Source: Bathynomus jamesi (Eukaryota > Arthropoda > Malacostraca > Isopoda > Cirolanidae). From it: DNA of 64,000 bases. A program made the translations under genes and the position numbers. Under the pieces are notes generated by a model. It worked only from the letters and a program-made list of their open reading frames with translations. It was not told the DNA's origin and searched no databases. Below, one piece after another: positions 20,571-31,259 of the stretch (its first letter is position 1; each line of letters begins with the position of its first letter). The DNA lies in the NCBI GenBank assembly GCA_023014485.1, contig JAJOZX010003320.1:97501-161500 (forward strand), written 5' to 3'.

Positions 20571-22870
20571 ATATATACAGTATATAAAAAAGGATCTTTT
20601 CGGTTTGGCGGACTTGTTTAACTTGTTTCTGTTTCGTGCGTTGTTCTCTTCACACCGAGATCAAGTTGGTGGCCCCACCTCTAGGTCTGGCTTGGTGGAG
20701 AAGCGAGTTGCTTGTGCTCTCAACCGTACATAGCCAGGTACACCCGGCTCATCTGATACCGTCCTGAGCCAGGCATCTAGTCTTCTTTTGAAGACTTCAA
20801 CTTTTCACCCAATTTCCACAGAACCTCAGAAACATTACAGGGGTCAGAGTCGACCTCCTGACATCCAAGCTATTTTCCTTCAGTGTTAGGTCTCTTGTCT
20901 GGCCTTTAATTTGGGAACACTACACATTCTGCCTTTCCTATTTTTTAGTGTTGTTTGAATGGTAATTGGCTTTAGTTTTAGGTTTGGTACCAGTTTTTCG
21001 ATTATTTTCCATATGTAGATTATGGTGTACCTCTCTCTCCTTTCCAGGGAGTACATATTTAGTTTACGTAGACGTTCTCAGTAGTTGAGTTCTTTGCAGC
21101 CATCATTCTTGGCTGTGAAATGTCTTTACATTTCTTCTAGTTTATTAGTTTCTTCTTTTTTATATGGAGATGTCAAAACTAAGCGGTATTCAAGTTTTGG
21201 TATAATCAGTGTTTTTAGCAGGGGATTCATTACTATCATGTCCCTTCTTTTGAACGTTCTTAGTATCTGTACCGCGACTCTTTTTGCTTAATTTATCGCT
21301 ATCTGATTTTGTGTTTCGAATTTCGCATCATCGGACATTGTTGCCCATATCGACCGCTTTCGTGCTTCTCTGAATTTCCTGTCTATCTGGAGCATAATAT
21401 GCAGTCTGTTTCAGTTCCTCTTTTCTATCATATCTCAAGAGCTGAAATTTCTCGGTGTTAAATGACATGTTGTCTTCTGACCATTTGTATATTTTGTTCG
21501 TGTCCCTCTGCAAGGACTCCACTTCATTTATATCGCTGATTTTTCTGCTGATGTCTGTATCATTTGCAAAGGATGTTACTATACTGTTGCTGTTTACTCC
21601 GCTGTCTGTCTGTTAGCATGATAATGAACAGGAGTGGGGCCAGAACTGTACCTTGTGGTACTGAGCTGCGTACTTCCGATTCTGATGATGATATACCTTG
21701 AATTTTGACGACCTGTAGATCTTCTCTTGAAGAAGTTATAGATCCATTTTCGCACTTTACCTGTTATTCCCATATATTTCATTTTATGTGCTATTATACC
21801 GTGATCACATTTGTCGAAAGTTTTAGCAATATCTGTGTATATGACATCGTAGTTGTCATTGCCTTCCAATGCATCTAGGATATTGTTGTAGTGTTCTATT
21901 AGTTGTGATAGGCATGATCTACTTGATCGGATTCCGTGCTGATTTTCGTTGAATCTTTCCAGTGTCTCCAAGAAATCATAAATTTTCTCTAATTATTTTT
22001 TCAATTCCTTTGGTGAGGTGGGACGTCAATGACACTGGTCTATAGTTCTCTGCTTGAGATCTGTTCCCCTTCTTTATATATAGAGACAATGTTTGCTCTT
22101 TTCAAGATGTTCGGTATTTCCCCAGTGTCTAGGGATCTCCTCCATATCCAGTATAAAGGTGTAGCTGTTTCATTTTTACAGTTTTTATTCAATAATGCGT
22201 TCCATTTGTTCAGACCTGCAGCTGAATGTGGTTTCATTGGTCCTATAGTTCTCGCTACATCTTCTGGGGTAAAATCAAAGTCTTTTATATTGTACTCTCT
22301 TCATGCAATTTCTCGTCAAAGAATGCATCTATGTCAGGTATCGCTTTGTAACTTTTTCGGGTACTGAAATCTGATTCATACTGGCTCTCAATGTTTTAGA
22401 TATTTCTTTTGGATTGTCGGATAGTTCTTTATTTCTCTTCACTAAGGATCCCAATAGCGGCGCGCGTTTTTATTTTCCTTTCCGCATAACTATAGAAGTA
22501 TTTTGGATTCTCTTTTATTGTTTCTACCGCCTTCTCCTCTTCCTTCTCTGTATGGACCTTAATCAGGCCTTGTATTTCTCTATCGATCCCCCTCCTTTTT
22601 TTCTTGTATTACTTTCCTGGCATTATCTCTGCAGCTGCCTAGCTTCACCTCCACAATCTTTCTTTTGCGGAATAGTCTGCTCTTTTGCCTCTCCAGTCGG
22701 CTCCTCTTTCCTTTTGGATGTGATTTCGAAGCATATTTTACTAAAATTCTCAGCATTTTTTTCTTCCAAGGTTGGTAGCACTTCTTCAGTTGTTTTATTC
22801 TCTAAAACTGTTTTCCACTCTAATTGGGCCATGTGCGATCTGATTGCCTCCAAAGGACCTCAGAATCGTT
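20571..22870 (-). mobile_element. L2/CR1-like LINE, degenerate, minus strand
   Basis: Reading leftward there is a linker region ('AQLEWKTVLENKTTEE' near 22820), RT N-terminus ('WRRSLDTGEIPNILKRANIV' near 22120), 'RFNENQHGIRSSRSCLSQLI' near 21950, 'DVIYTDIAKTFDKCDHGII' near 21850, 'NMSFNTEKFQLLRYD' near 21460, and the C-terminal 'KRRLDAWLRTVSDEPGVPGY' near 20790. Frameshifts are frequent and the FADD block is degraded. It is related to the plus-strand LINE at 60416-61836. Confidence 0.85.
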
Positions 22871-23103
22871 ACATGGGCCAAAGTTGAAGTCTTCAAAAGA
22901 AGACTAGATGCCTGGCTCAGACCTGTACCAGATGAGCCGGGTGTACCTGGCTATGTAAGGTGGAGAGCACAAGCAACTCGCTCCTCCACCAAGCCAGACC
23001 TAGAGGCGGGGCCACCAGCTTGATCTCCGTGTGAAGAGACCAACGCACGAAACAGAAACAAGGTTAAACAAGTCCGCCGAACCGAAAAGATCCTTTTTTA
23101 TAT
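22871..23103 (+). mobile_element. LINE 3' tail fragment, plus strand
   Basis: This repeats, in inverted orientation, the LINE 3' end at about 20576-20860 (for example 'GAAGACTAGATGCCTGGCTC' and 'GATGAGCCGGGTGTACCTGG'). It encodes the last codons of ORF2 and the tail ending 'AAGATCCTTTTTTATATA'. It lies head-to-head with the main LINE body and directly abuts the mariner at 23105. Confidence 0.75.
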
Positions 23104-23104
23104 A

Positions 23105-24311
23105 CAGGGTCTTTATAAAGTCCTTATCTATTTCACTGAAAACGTAGCAAAAAGGGTAAAATTCAATAACACTATAATAGAAGGCATACATTTAATGAAT
23201 ACTTAAGCATATGATTCTATATGAGCAACCTCAGTATCTCTACAGAGTTCGAATCTGTCAGCAGCATTGCGGAATACATTTTGGACCATGACAGGGGTTA
23301 TTTTTGTTACTGCTGGTACGATACGAGCACGTAACTCTTGCAGATCTGTAACCCTCGTTTGATAGACGTTTGATTTGATAAAGCCCCATGCAAAGAAATC
23401 CAAGGGTGTTAGGTCAGGAGATCGAGTCGCCCAAAGCCTGTTGCCTCCACGTCCGATCCACTGATTTGGAAATCGTTCATTTAGGTACTCCCGAACAATG
23501 TTTTCGTAATTACAAGGTGCCCCATCTTGTTGAAAGACGACAGTGCCATCTGAATGAAGCTGTGGTTCCAGGAATTGCTGAAGCATGTCCAGAAAAATAA
23601 GCCCTGTAACTATAGCTTCAGCAAAGAAAAAGGGCCAATAAAAGTTAGATTTGGTTATACCCAACCAGAGAGTAACTTTAGGAAAATCTCGTTCCCATTG
23701 ATAGAAATCAACTGGCTTTTCATTAGCCCATATGCGGCAGTTATAGCGATTAACCTTTCCACACGTGTGTAAAGTTGCTTCATCTCCGAATAGAATGTGG
23801 TTCATTAAATTTTCAATCTGAATGTGTTCAACAAGATCGGCACACATTGCACTTCGCTTTGGATAATCCTCTTCAAGTAAGTCATGAAGCACCTGAATGT
23901 GATAACTTCTTTTCTTCAACGTCGATTTCAAAATTTTGTGGACAGTTGATTTGGGTATCCCGAGTCTACGTGATGTGGTACGAATTGACATGCTTGGGTG
24001 TTCATCGATAACATCGAGTACCGCATTTACAGCATGCTCAGAGAAACTTGGACGTCCAGATCTTGACTCATCATGAACAGATCCCGTTCTTTTAAATTTA
24101 TTAAGCAAATCACGAATTGTCTTCTCTGTAGGACCTGGCTTGTGAAATGTTCTTTCATACCTCTCTCTAATTTCTTTGCATTTCTTTCCTTTAATCCGAA
24201 GTGTCACCACCATCATCCGTTCTTGTACATTCATTTTCATCGGGTTCTGCAACAAAAATAAATAAAAATCGTTAATTCAACGAAATAGATAGGGACTTCA
24301 TAAACACCCTG
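23105..24311 (-). mobile_element. mariner-like element (DD41D), complete
   Basis: Inverted ends of about 34 bp match closely. The left begins CAGGGTCTTTATAAAGTCCT and the right, reverse complemented, begins CAGGGTGTTTATGAAGTCCC. Both are flanked by TA. Length is 1207 bp with one open transposase gene. The lack of stops and the matching ends suggest it is one of the youngest elements in the window. Confidence 0.92.
23203..24255 (-). CDS. mariner-family transposase, DD41D, 350 codons
   Basis: Cut-and-paste transposase of the Tc1/mariner superfamily. Residues 1-125 hold two helix-turn-helix regions ('KTIRDLLNKFKRTGSV' and 'IRTTSRRLGIPKSTVHKILK') joined by a GRP-type hook ('SGRPS'). The catalytic core has Asp158 in 'FGDEATLH', Asp244 in 'FQQDGAPC' and Asp286 in 'SPDLTPLDFF'. 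The 41-residue spacing (DD41D) places it with the VS/Visitor-like group, not with classical DD34D mariners. The start is the first ATG (24255); an in-frame ATG at 24237 is an alternative. The frame is intact and of full family length, so it may be active. Confidence 0.9.
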   Translation of the reverse strand: MLQNPMKMNVQERMMVVTLRIKGKKCKEIRERYERTFHKPGPTEKTIRDLLNKFKRTGSVHDESRSGRPSFSEHAVNAVLDVIDEHPSMSIRTTSRRLGIPKSTVHKILKSTLKKRSYHIQVLHDLLEEDYPKRSAMCADLVEHIQIENLMNHILFGDEATLHTCGKVNRYNCRIWANEKPVDFYQWERDFPKVTLWLGITKSNFYWPFFFAEAIVTGLIFLDMLQQFLEPQLHSDGTVVFQQDGAPCNYENIVREYLNERFPNQWIGRGGNRLWATRSPDLTPLDFFAWGFIKSNVYQTRVTDLQELRARIVPAVTKITPVMVQNVFRNAADRFELCRDTEVAHIESYA

Positions 24312-26105
24312 TACTATATATGAAATGAAAAGGTTTATTGGCAGAATATAGTCCATATGACAAATATTATTAATACAATGACAGTTCATATACTAAGGAT
24401 AGAAATATATATATAATTGATTAGAAATGATACTGTAATGGCGAAGTTAAGTGGAGCGACAGAGTGGTTCTCGTACCAAGAATTCCATAGCTTAGAGGAT
24501 AGATGGCAGGACTCGTGGATAGCTTGGATAATCGGGTTGGTTGATTTTTTAATTCTTTGCATTAGACTGTATTGAGCACGTCTTGTTACCTCCGGGAAGC
24601 TCGGGACATCGCGGGTAGCAAACATTTGCGAAGCTGAGCATCTCGGGGTAATTTATGTAAGAGTCTAAAAGACCTGTTGTATAGCAAATTTAGGGTTCTG
24701 CCAGAACCTTTTTTATAATTCACCTAGAGTTGCTGTCCGTATATATTACTGCAGAAAGTACGAAAGAGAATGTCTTTAGCTTCACTTCATATTCGCTTTA
24801 GCACACAGGCTTCGAGATTGTCTTCTTATATCCGAGTCATCACTCAAGGAGCTGTAATAGTTTGACCCAAATACTTAAACTCTTGTACATCCTCAATTAC
24901 TTCACCATTCATTTTAAACCTTATATCAGCTGGCAGTTTTTAGGATGAAATTCAATAACCTTAGTTTTTGTAACATTAAAAAGAATATGTTTCTGCGAAT
25001 ACACTTCGCAGACTTTTAGTAGCCGATACAGACCTTTAACAGAGGGACTTAATAACACCATATCATCGGCATAAACTAAGTTATTTATCCTTGTGTTATC
25101 TATAAAACATCCCACTGTTGCATCATTAAGTGAAGCAATTAATTCGTCTATATACACATTAAACAGCATAAGGGAGAGCAAAGAGCCTTGTCTCACCCCG
25201 CAAGAGGAGCCAAAACACTCGGATAGTACAATGCCCCACCTAACGGTGAAAGATTGGTGGGAATACCAAAATTTCAATACGTTTAATATGTACATGGGAA
25301 CCTTCCTGTCTTTTAGTTTTTCAAATTAAATATTGTGGTTCACCCTATCATATGCTTTACTTATATCTAGGAAACAGTTATTAATAGTTGAATTACTGTC
25401 AATGTATTTAGATATTGTTTCTTTAATACATAGATACACAGGTCAGTTGAGTGGGACCTTTTAAAACCAAACTGATTAGATGTCCAAAGGAAATCATTTA
25501 ATCGGAGTAACAAGAGTTTTTCTAGTAGTTTCGAGAAGCAGGAAGCGACAGCAATAGGCCTGTAATTATTGCTGGACAAAATGTCTCCATACTTACTTTT
25601 GACCAGGGGTAAGATATATAACCTTATGAACTCTGCAGTGATATAGCTATGAGCAAGTAAGGCTGATAGGAGCAATGATATATGCAGACATACAATCTTT
25701 GGCATATTTTAAGTGCTCATTCGATAAGTCATCTACCCCTGACGCAGAACCAGTCTTTAACTCTTTGATATCATTTTTTGAAGTAAAGAGGTTAATTAAA
25801 GTATTTTCTCTTGTCCCTTTCACAGTCGTTTTGCTGCAATCTATCTTAAGATTATCCCTACTCACCCTGTTTAGAATGCAAAGCTGTGGAAAAACCACTA
25901 CTCTAACAATTTCATTCTCCCCCGACACCACATCAATTGTCGGAGGGAGGACATTTTTTACACCCGTTTGATTCTTAACAAATTTCCAAAATTTGTTATC
26001 GTTATTTATGCGAGCTTCACAGGCTTTTGATGGTCGAATAAATCTTCTTCTTCCTGTTTACATCGCCTTATGGCCGCCTTATACTGACCCCTACTTCTAC
26101 ACATA
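24312..26105 (-). mobile_element. Non-LTR retrotransposon, minus strand, clade not assigned
   Basis: Leftward from 26100 there are recognisable ORF2 blocks in changing frames: 'RMCRSRGQYKAAIRRCKQE', 'ASGVDDLSNEHLKYA' (25740), 'YRPIAVASCFSKLLEKLLLL' (25560), 'NQFGFKRSHSTD' (25470), 'GVRQGSLLSLMLFNVYIDEL' (25190), 'LVYADDMVLLSPSV' (25075, catalytic YADD), and C-terminal blocks 'LFRTFCSNIYGQQLWVNY'-like and 'MFATRDVPSFPEVTRRAQYS' (24600). The endonuclease is lost where the TA array begins at 26106. It encodes no functional protein. Confidence 0.85.
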
Positions 26106-26108
26106 TTC

Positions 26109-26164
<56 letters not shown>

Positions 26165-26260
26165 ATATATAATTTATATATATAATTTATATATATAATT
26201 TATATATATTATTATATAATATATATTATATATTATATATATATATATATTATATAAATA
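26106..26260. repeat. TA-rich array
   Basis: Long runs of TA with interspersed AATTTATATATAT units at about 26155-26210. It ends at the TA that flanks the next mariner. Confidence 0.95.
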
Positions 26261-27165
26261 CAGGGCGTCCCAAAAAAATGTATACACACTTTAACAACTG
26301 ATAGCTCAATTGATGTTTCTTTCTTTCCAAGTTAAACCCAATAGAATTAATAATGGCAGTCAGACTAAGCTTTGAACAAAGGAAATTCATTCTAAAATGC
26401 TACTGGAAGTGTGAAAACGCAGTTGAAGTGCAAAGACAGTTTAGGAGGGAGTTTCAAACAGATCCACCAACGCGACTTACCATCACTCGAATTAGAGATA
26501 AGTTTCAAGCCGATGGAACTGTTCCGAATGTCCACAAGAAGCGTTCCGGAAGACCACGGACATCGACAAGCCCCACAAAGCAAGAAAGAGTACTGGAAAC
26601 GTATCACCAAAGTCCAAGAAAATCTGTGCGGCAAGCGAGTCGTGAGGTAGGAATTTCAGAATCGTCTGTCCAACGCATTTTGAAGCGCTGTCAATGGAAA
26701 AGTTACATTCCAAGATTAGTCCATGCTATTAATGAAGATGATCCGGACCGAAGAGTGGAGTATTGCGAGTGGTACTTGGCACGATGTGGATGTGGATTGG
26801 ACGAAGGGGTTTCGTAGAATACCCTCCGCGTTCACCAGACCTCACACCACTAGACTTTTTTTATGGGGATACTTAAAAGACAAAGTCTACGCTATAAAAC
26901 CTGCAACAGTCGCTGAATTGAGAGCAGCCATTGAACGAGAATGCACACAAATACCAAACGAAATGTTTCGTGATGTTTGCGATTCCATTGCTTCGCGTTA
27001 TCAGCAGTGCCTGGACCAGAACGGACGTCAGTTGGAAAACAGGCGTTGACAAAACAATTAAATAATGTCTGTAGATTCTATTACATTTTGAAAATGAAAT
27101 GTATTTTAATAAACACTGCCTTTATAAGTATTTAAAGTGTGTATACATTTTTTTGGGACGCCCTG
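26261..27165 (+). mobile_element. mariner-like element, internally deleted
   Basis: The ends CAGGGCGTCCCAAAAAAATG and, reverse complemented, CAGGGCGTCCCAAAAAAATG are identical, and both abut TA. The 905-bp element has lost the middle of its transposase gene. Near-perfect ends suggest it is young and was mobilised in trans. Confidence 0.92.
26353..27048 (+). pseudogene. mariner-like transposase with deleted catalytic centre
   Basis: The N-terminal DNA-binding part (26353 to about 26770) has '[20 protein letters not shown]', '[11 protein letters not shown]' and '[20 protein letters not shown]'. The sequence then jumps near 26790, with a frame change, to the last catalytic block 'RPHTTRLFLWGYLKDKVY' and the C-terminus 'ELRAAIERECTQIPNEMF', ending at 27048. 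About 150-180 residues holding the first two catalytic Asp residues are missing. The truncated N-terminal half could at most bind the element ends. Confidence 0.88.
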
Positions 27166-27199
27166 TATATATACACATGAATATGTATATATATATATA

Positions 27200-27931
27200 C
27201 AGGGTGTCCGAGAATTATCTGTACAACTTTTGGCTGTTATTAAAAGTCAACCATGAAGTGTAGAAATTCCAGTGTATTCCCATTTTACAGAGAATCTCAT
27301 TAAGTTTTTTCTGATGCCAAGTTTTGATAAGTTTTTTAGAAATTCCAGTGTGTCCGAACATTATCTGTACAATTTCATCTTTTAATAAAATTCTTGATAA
27401 CACACGTAAAATTCTTAAACAAGATTATTTAGAATCTGTATTTTCAAAGTTTCTTTTATTAAAGTAACGTTGTTACAAACATTCGATATGTGCACCATCA
27501 GGTGCATACACACAGACATTGATGATTTAAAAGCAAGAATCACAGCTGCTATTGAGCGAATTGATGTGGTGCTGCAGCGTACATGGCAACATTTGGATTA
27601 TCGATTGGATGTTTTGCGAATCACTGATGGTGCACATATCGAATGTTTGTAACAACGTTACTTTAATAAAAGAAACCTTTGAAAACACAGATTCTAAATA
27701 ATCTTGTTTAAGAATTTTACGTGTGTTATCAAGAATTTTATTAAAAGATGAAATTGTACAGATAATTTTCGGACACACTGGAATTTCTAAAAAAATTGTC
27801 AAAACTTGGTACAGTATCAGAAAATACTTAATGAGATTCTCTGTAAAATGGGACAACACAGGAATTTCTACACTTCATGGTTGACTTTTAATAACAGCCA
27901 AAAGTTGTACAGATAATTCTCGGACACCCTG
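27200..27931. mobile_element. Fold-back element derived from a mariner 3' end
   Basis: The left arm 27200-27501 and right arm 27623-27931 are nearly perfect reverse complements beginning CAGGGTGTCCGAGAATTATC. They are flanked by TA and leave a spacer of about 120 bp. The spacer and inner edge encode 'LKARITAAIERIDVVLQRTW' and 'YRLDVLRITDGAHIECL', the C-terminus of a mariner-type transposase (frame 27470-27652). The arms therefore arose by inverted duplication of an element's 3' end. Confidence 0.9.
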
Positions 27932-28061
27932 TATATATATATATATATGTTTGTGTGTGTATATATATAATATATGGCCACAAACATATTAAAACAATGA
28001 ATTCTCACACATATATATCATTAAAATTAACTTTAATGAGGTATGATTAGTCTTTGTACAG

Positions 28062-28710
28062 GTGAAAATTCTAAGCTCCGCCTCCTGTATGATCGGCCAC
28101 ATGACTCCTGCCACTACCTGGGCATATCTCTACCCTGCTTACTCAGTTGACCTTCGCAAGCTTGGATCACAGACATGTATTTTCCCACGTAGACGAAAAA
28201 TATTAATGACTACCTTTAATATTGCGTGTTCGACGTTTATGAAGTGGTATTCGACAAGGTGTGAAGATGTGGTGGATACTGAAAGGCTCCCTATTCCACC
28301 CTCCTTTGATACTTTTAAGGATAAATTGAATCGTGCGAAGCTTGAGGAACAAGAGGTACAAATACTCTACGGCTTTTCTGGCTAGGGCATTGTAGGATTT
28401 CGTAGTACAAACGATGTATTGAACTATGATGTAGGACTAAACTTTATAAAAGCTTACATATACCGTGAAGTGAAAGAAACAACGCGTGCAGAAGAGAAGC
28501 AACGGTTATGGCGAGTGAGTCGTGTTGATGAGTGATGTGACAAGCGATATTATGTCATGTTGCATCATACCGAGAACGCGTACCCTGCGGGTGAGAATGT
28601 AAATCTTGTCATCATGGGGAATCTTAGTATTTTTTCCACTACATTAATATATATCATGACGAGGTTTGTAGTGAGGTTGTCTCTAAAGGGCTACGTGAGT
28701 TATTAACAGA
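28062..28710 (+). pseudogene. Unrecognised coding-like region (right arm copy)
   Basis: Open from 28062 to a TAG at 28383, then readable in the same frame ('GFRSTNDVLNY', 'YREVKETTRAEEKQRLWRVS') with a TGA near 28534. The block 'YYVMLHHTENAYPAGENVNL' follows, with a shift near 28620. It corresponds to 19853-20418 on the minus strand. It would be about 190-210 residues if repaired. I recognise no domain. The first 30 codons before 'TCIFPRRRK' are in a frame not shared with the other arm and are doubtful. Confidence 0.4.
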
Positions 28711-28829
28711 ATTTAGAGACGAGTATCGTCTGTTAAGCAGAAAGGAAAAATATGGACAGATTTTTCTCTCAAATAGTGCACCGGAGTGTGCATAAAAATT
28801 GCTTACTTCGTAAAAATGCACGAAAGTGT

Positions 28830-28990
28830 CTGGTTGGTTGGTAGATATATGGATACTCTAGGTATCCTAGAGGTTAAGACGCTGGGTGCTGATCGGGAGG
28901 TTGAGAGATGGAGTCAGGACGATGACTTTGTAATTTCTGACCGCCCGTGCTGGAGCGTAGTTCGGATTCCACGTTAAACTGTAGGTCTAA
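28830..28990 (+). repeat. SINE-like repeat with box A/B-like motifs
   Basis: 'TAGAGGTTAAGACGCTGGG' at 28868-28886 resembles a tRNA box A region, and 'GTTCGGATTCC' at 28960-28970 resembles box B. Spacing is longer than in a tRNA, as in a diverged tRNA-derived SINE. The tail continues 'AGGTCTAAGGTGGAGTGA', shared with the repeat at 29395. Confidence 0.4.
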
Positions 28991-29394
28991 GGTGGAGTGA
29001 CAAGCTTGACATTAGTCAAAATGAATAATTTGAGGGTGAAGGAAAGCGAAGGTAAGCAAGGTACAGTTATCTATTATTACTACTGTATAACTACATTTGC
29101 ACCACCCTAATTTTCTATATATTTCATGAAATTATATATATATATATATGAATGTGTGCTGTTAATTAAATCAAAGTGCTGGGGTCCGCTACAATATTAG
29201 CGTTGTGGAAAATAGGTGCTAAGGAAAATAATAAAAGGCTTAGACGTACTTTTAGTTGGACATAAATGTTGTTTCTCTCTCTCTTTAACAGGCCTTTTAA
29301 AAATCTGTGTATTAAATATATTCTCCATTAACCTACACCCACAGCATAATTGCTTTCTTGTGTGTCGTATAATTAACTAACCTCAATCCAATAA

Positions 29395-29500
29395 GTGGGT
29401 AACCTGGGGAGTTTAGTGTTTATGGTGCTGGGTGCTGATGGGATGTGGCTCACGTTAACTATAGGTCTAAGGTGGTATGATACATTTGGTTTGATGCGCA
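29395..29500 (+). repeat. SINE-like repeat fragment
   Basis: 'GTGCTGGGTGCTGATGGGAT' followed by 'CACGTTAACTATAGGTCTAA' matches the core of the repeat at 28830-28990 and the minus-strand copy at 2210-2310. The box B-like segment is missing. Confidence 0.35.
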
Positions 29501-29627
29501 TTTTCCACACGAGAACAAAAATTATAAGAAGCCTTCAATCTTCTACGTTTTTAACGTGTTTGTGACAATGCGCAGTATTAGGAATGAAATCTTCAAGCCC
29601 ATGTTTATCCGAGAAGTAGAACACTAT

Positions 29628-29658
<31 letters not shown>

Positions 29659-29692
29659 TTTATTTAAATATACTGCATATATACCTCATAAC

Positions 29693-29734
<42 letters not shown>

Positions 29735-30249
29735 GAATAAATATACCAATGGGATGGGGTAAATGAATGGATGAGTTGTACATTTTCAGAATTCATCCCT
29801 TTATATGAGATAATTAATTTGTAATTAACTAGTGCAATTCATATTTTGTAGATGCTTTGAATTCGATCTACTTTTTTAATATATGTACACAAGAGAACAC
29901 TTACGCAAACCGCCAACTGAACAAGTAATGTGGGCGTGCCATCTCGGTTAAGTTAGGTTGTTAACTTAAAAGGCAGAGGTTAATAATGGGGTTTGGTTAT
30001 TGGAGCTATTTCAAATCGTATAATAAGGGAGATTAAATGTATCGGTTCTGTTTAATACAAAGGTAAGCTCATTATAATGAGTTAGTCAGTCAATCGAATT
30101 TGAGTCCATATTTTTTGTATTTATTCTGCGTGAAATTAAGTAATGTCCATTACAATGAAAAGAAGTGTTATTGTTACAATTTTTTATAAAACTCTTACTA
30201 AAATAGGATTAATTGTATTGCTTAAAACATCGGATGCGCTATTTAGAAT

Positions 30250-30815
30250 AGAGTATTTTTTTCTTTTATCAACTGGTTCTTGAAGTTATTCAGGTCGGTG
30301 TGCTGGAGATTCCTCACTTCTTTTGGTAGGACATTAAAAAGCTTTGGGCCTCTTATTCTGAAGGTATTTTCCAGCCTCGTTTTCATGGCCCTTTGTCCCA
30401 CCGCAACTGGGACCATACAAATCTGCCTCTTCTCTCATTCCAGTTGGCTTCTATTTCATTTCTGAGGTTAGGGACAGAGCCCTCAAGTATTTTCCATATG
30501 TATATTATTGTGTATCGCTCGCGCCTTCTTTCTAGAGAGTAGAGTTTCAGTGACTGGAGTCGAGACCAGAAGTATTCACTTCCTTTTCCTCTATCTTAAA
30601 CGTAAAAGTCCTTTATATAACTTCAATGTTCGGATTGTCTCGTTTTCTGTATGGGCTTGAGTACTGAGCAATCTCAATTACTGGTAGGACTATACTCTTC
30701 CATAATTTGTGTATTATGTTTGCTTTTCTGCTGCGGAAGCTCCTCCAGATGATTCCCATTATTTTTCTAGCCGCTGTAATTTTGATGTGTTAACGCTCTC
30801 TGAATTCTGCGTTTG

Positions 30816-30822
<7 letters not shown>
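30250..30822 (-). pseudogene. 3' fragment of L2/CR1-like LINE ORF2 (right arm copy)
   Basis: Reverse-complement counterpart of 868-1438. In minus-strand frames it reads the same blocks as the copy at 61130-61660, including 'RKIMGIIWRSF'-like and 'IRGPKLFNVLPKEVRNLQ'-like sequences. It keeps the ancestral orientation of the segment that is inverted at 1219-1242. Disabled by stops. Confidence 0.8.

Positions 30823-30872
<50 letters not shown>
30823..30872. repeat. (TA)n array
   Basis: Uninterrupted TA dinucleotides at the outer edge of the right arm. Confidence 0.95.
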
Positions 30873-30875
<3 letters not shown>

Positions 30876-31259
30876 GTTTTCTCTTTACCGGTTCATTCTT
30901 TCCGTAGATTTAATTTTATTGATCATATCTCAAGGTGAATTGTCACTTGCATTCTCTATGACGACAATATTTTGCATTATTACTTACGGTTATACTCTTC
31001 TCAGATTGATCCTCAATTTTTTCCCATTCTAGTTAGGGAAATGGACATAATTTGAGTGGCGGGAAGTCATTACAGTACAAGGAGAATCTATGGTCTGAAC
31101 CATAGTCTAGGTTAGGTTCAGGAGCCAGCATGCTGTATCGAACCAGAGCATCACCGCCAAAGTCAGACACAGAAGTGATGAGTTGCAGCATTAAATGTAC
31201 ATGGTTCCTGCATATTTTAGCTGTCAGTTGTCACTCTTATTTGTATCTGTATAAATTTG

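Larger units (their letters stand above)
27970..30822 (-). repeat. Right arm of the large inverted duplication
   Basis: Continuous counterpart, in reverse complement, of 861-3690 plus 19405-20570. It holds, left to right, the unrecognised coding-like region, two SINE-like repeats, TA/CA arrays (29637-29732) and the LINE fragment. It lacks the hAT relic and the 15.7-kb insertion found in the left arm, so it shows the older arrangement. Both outer ends lie in TA arrays. Confidence 0.8.

Noticed and set aside
22029..22887. Long plus-strand open frames (112 and 157 codons) rich in Phe/Leu/Ser
   Set aside because: They are antisense to the minus-strand LINE ORF2 and have the composition expected of its complement.
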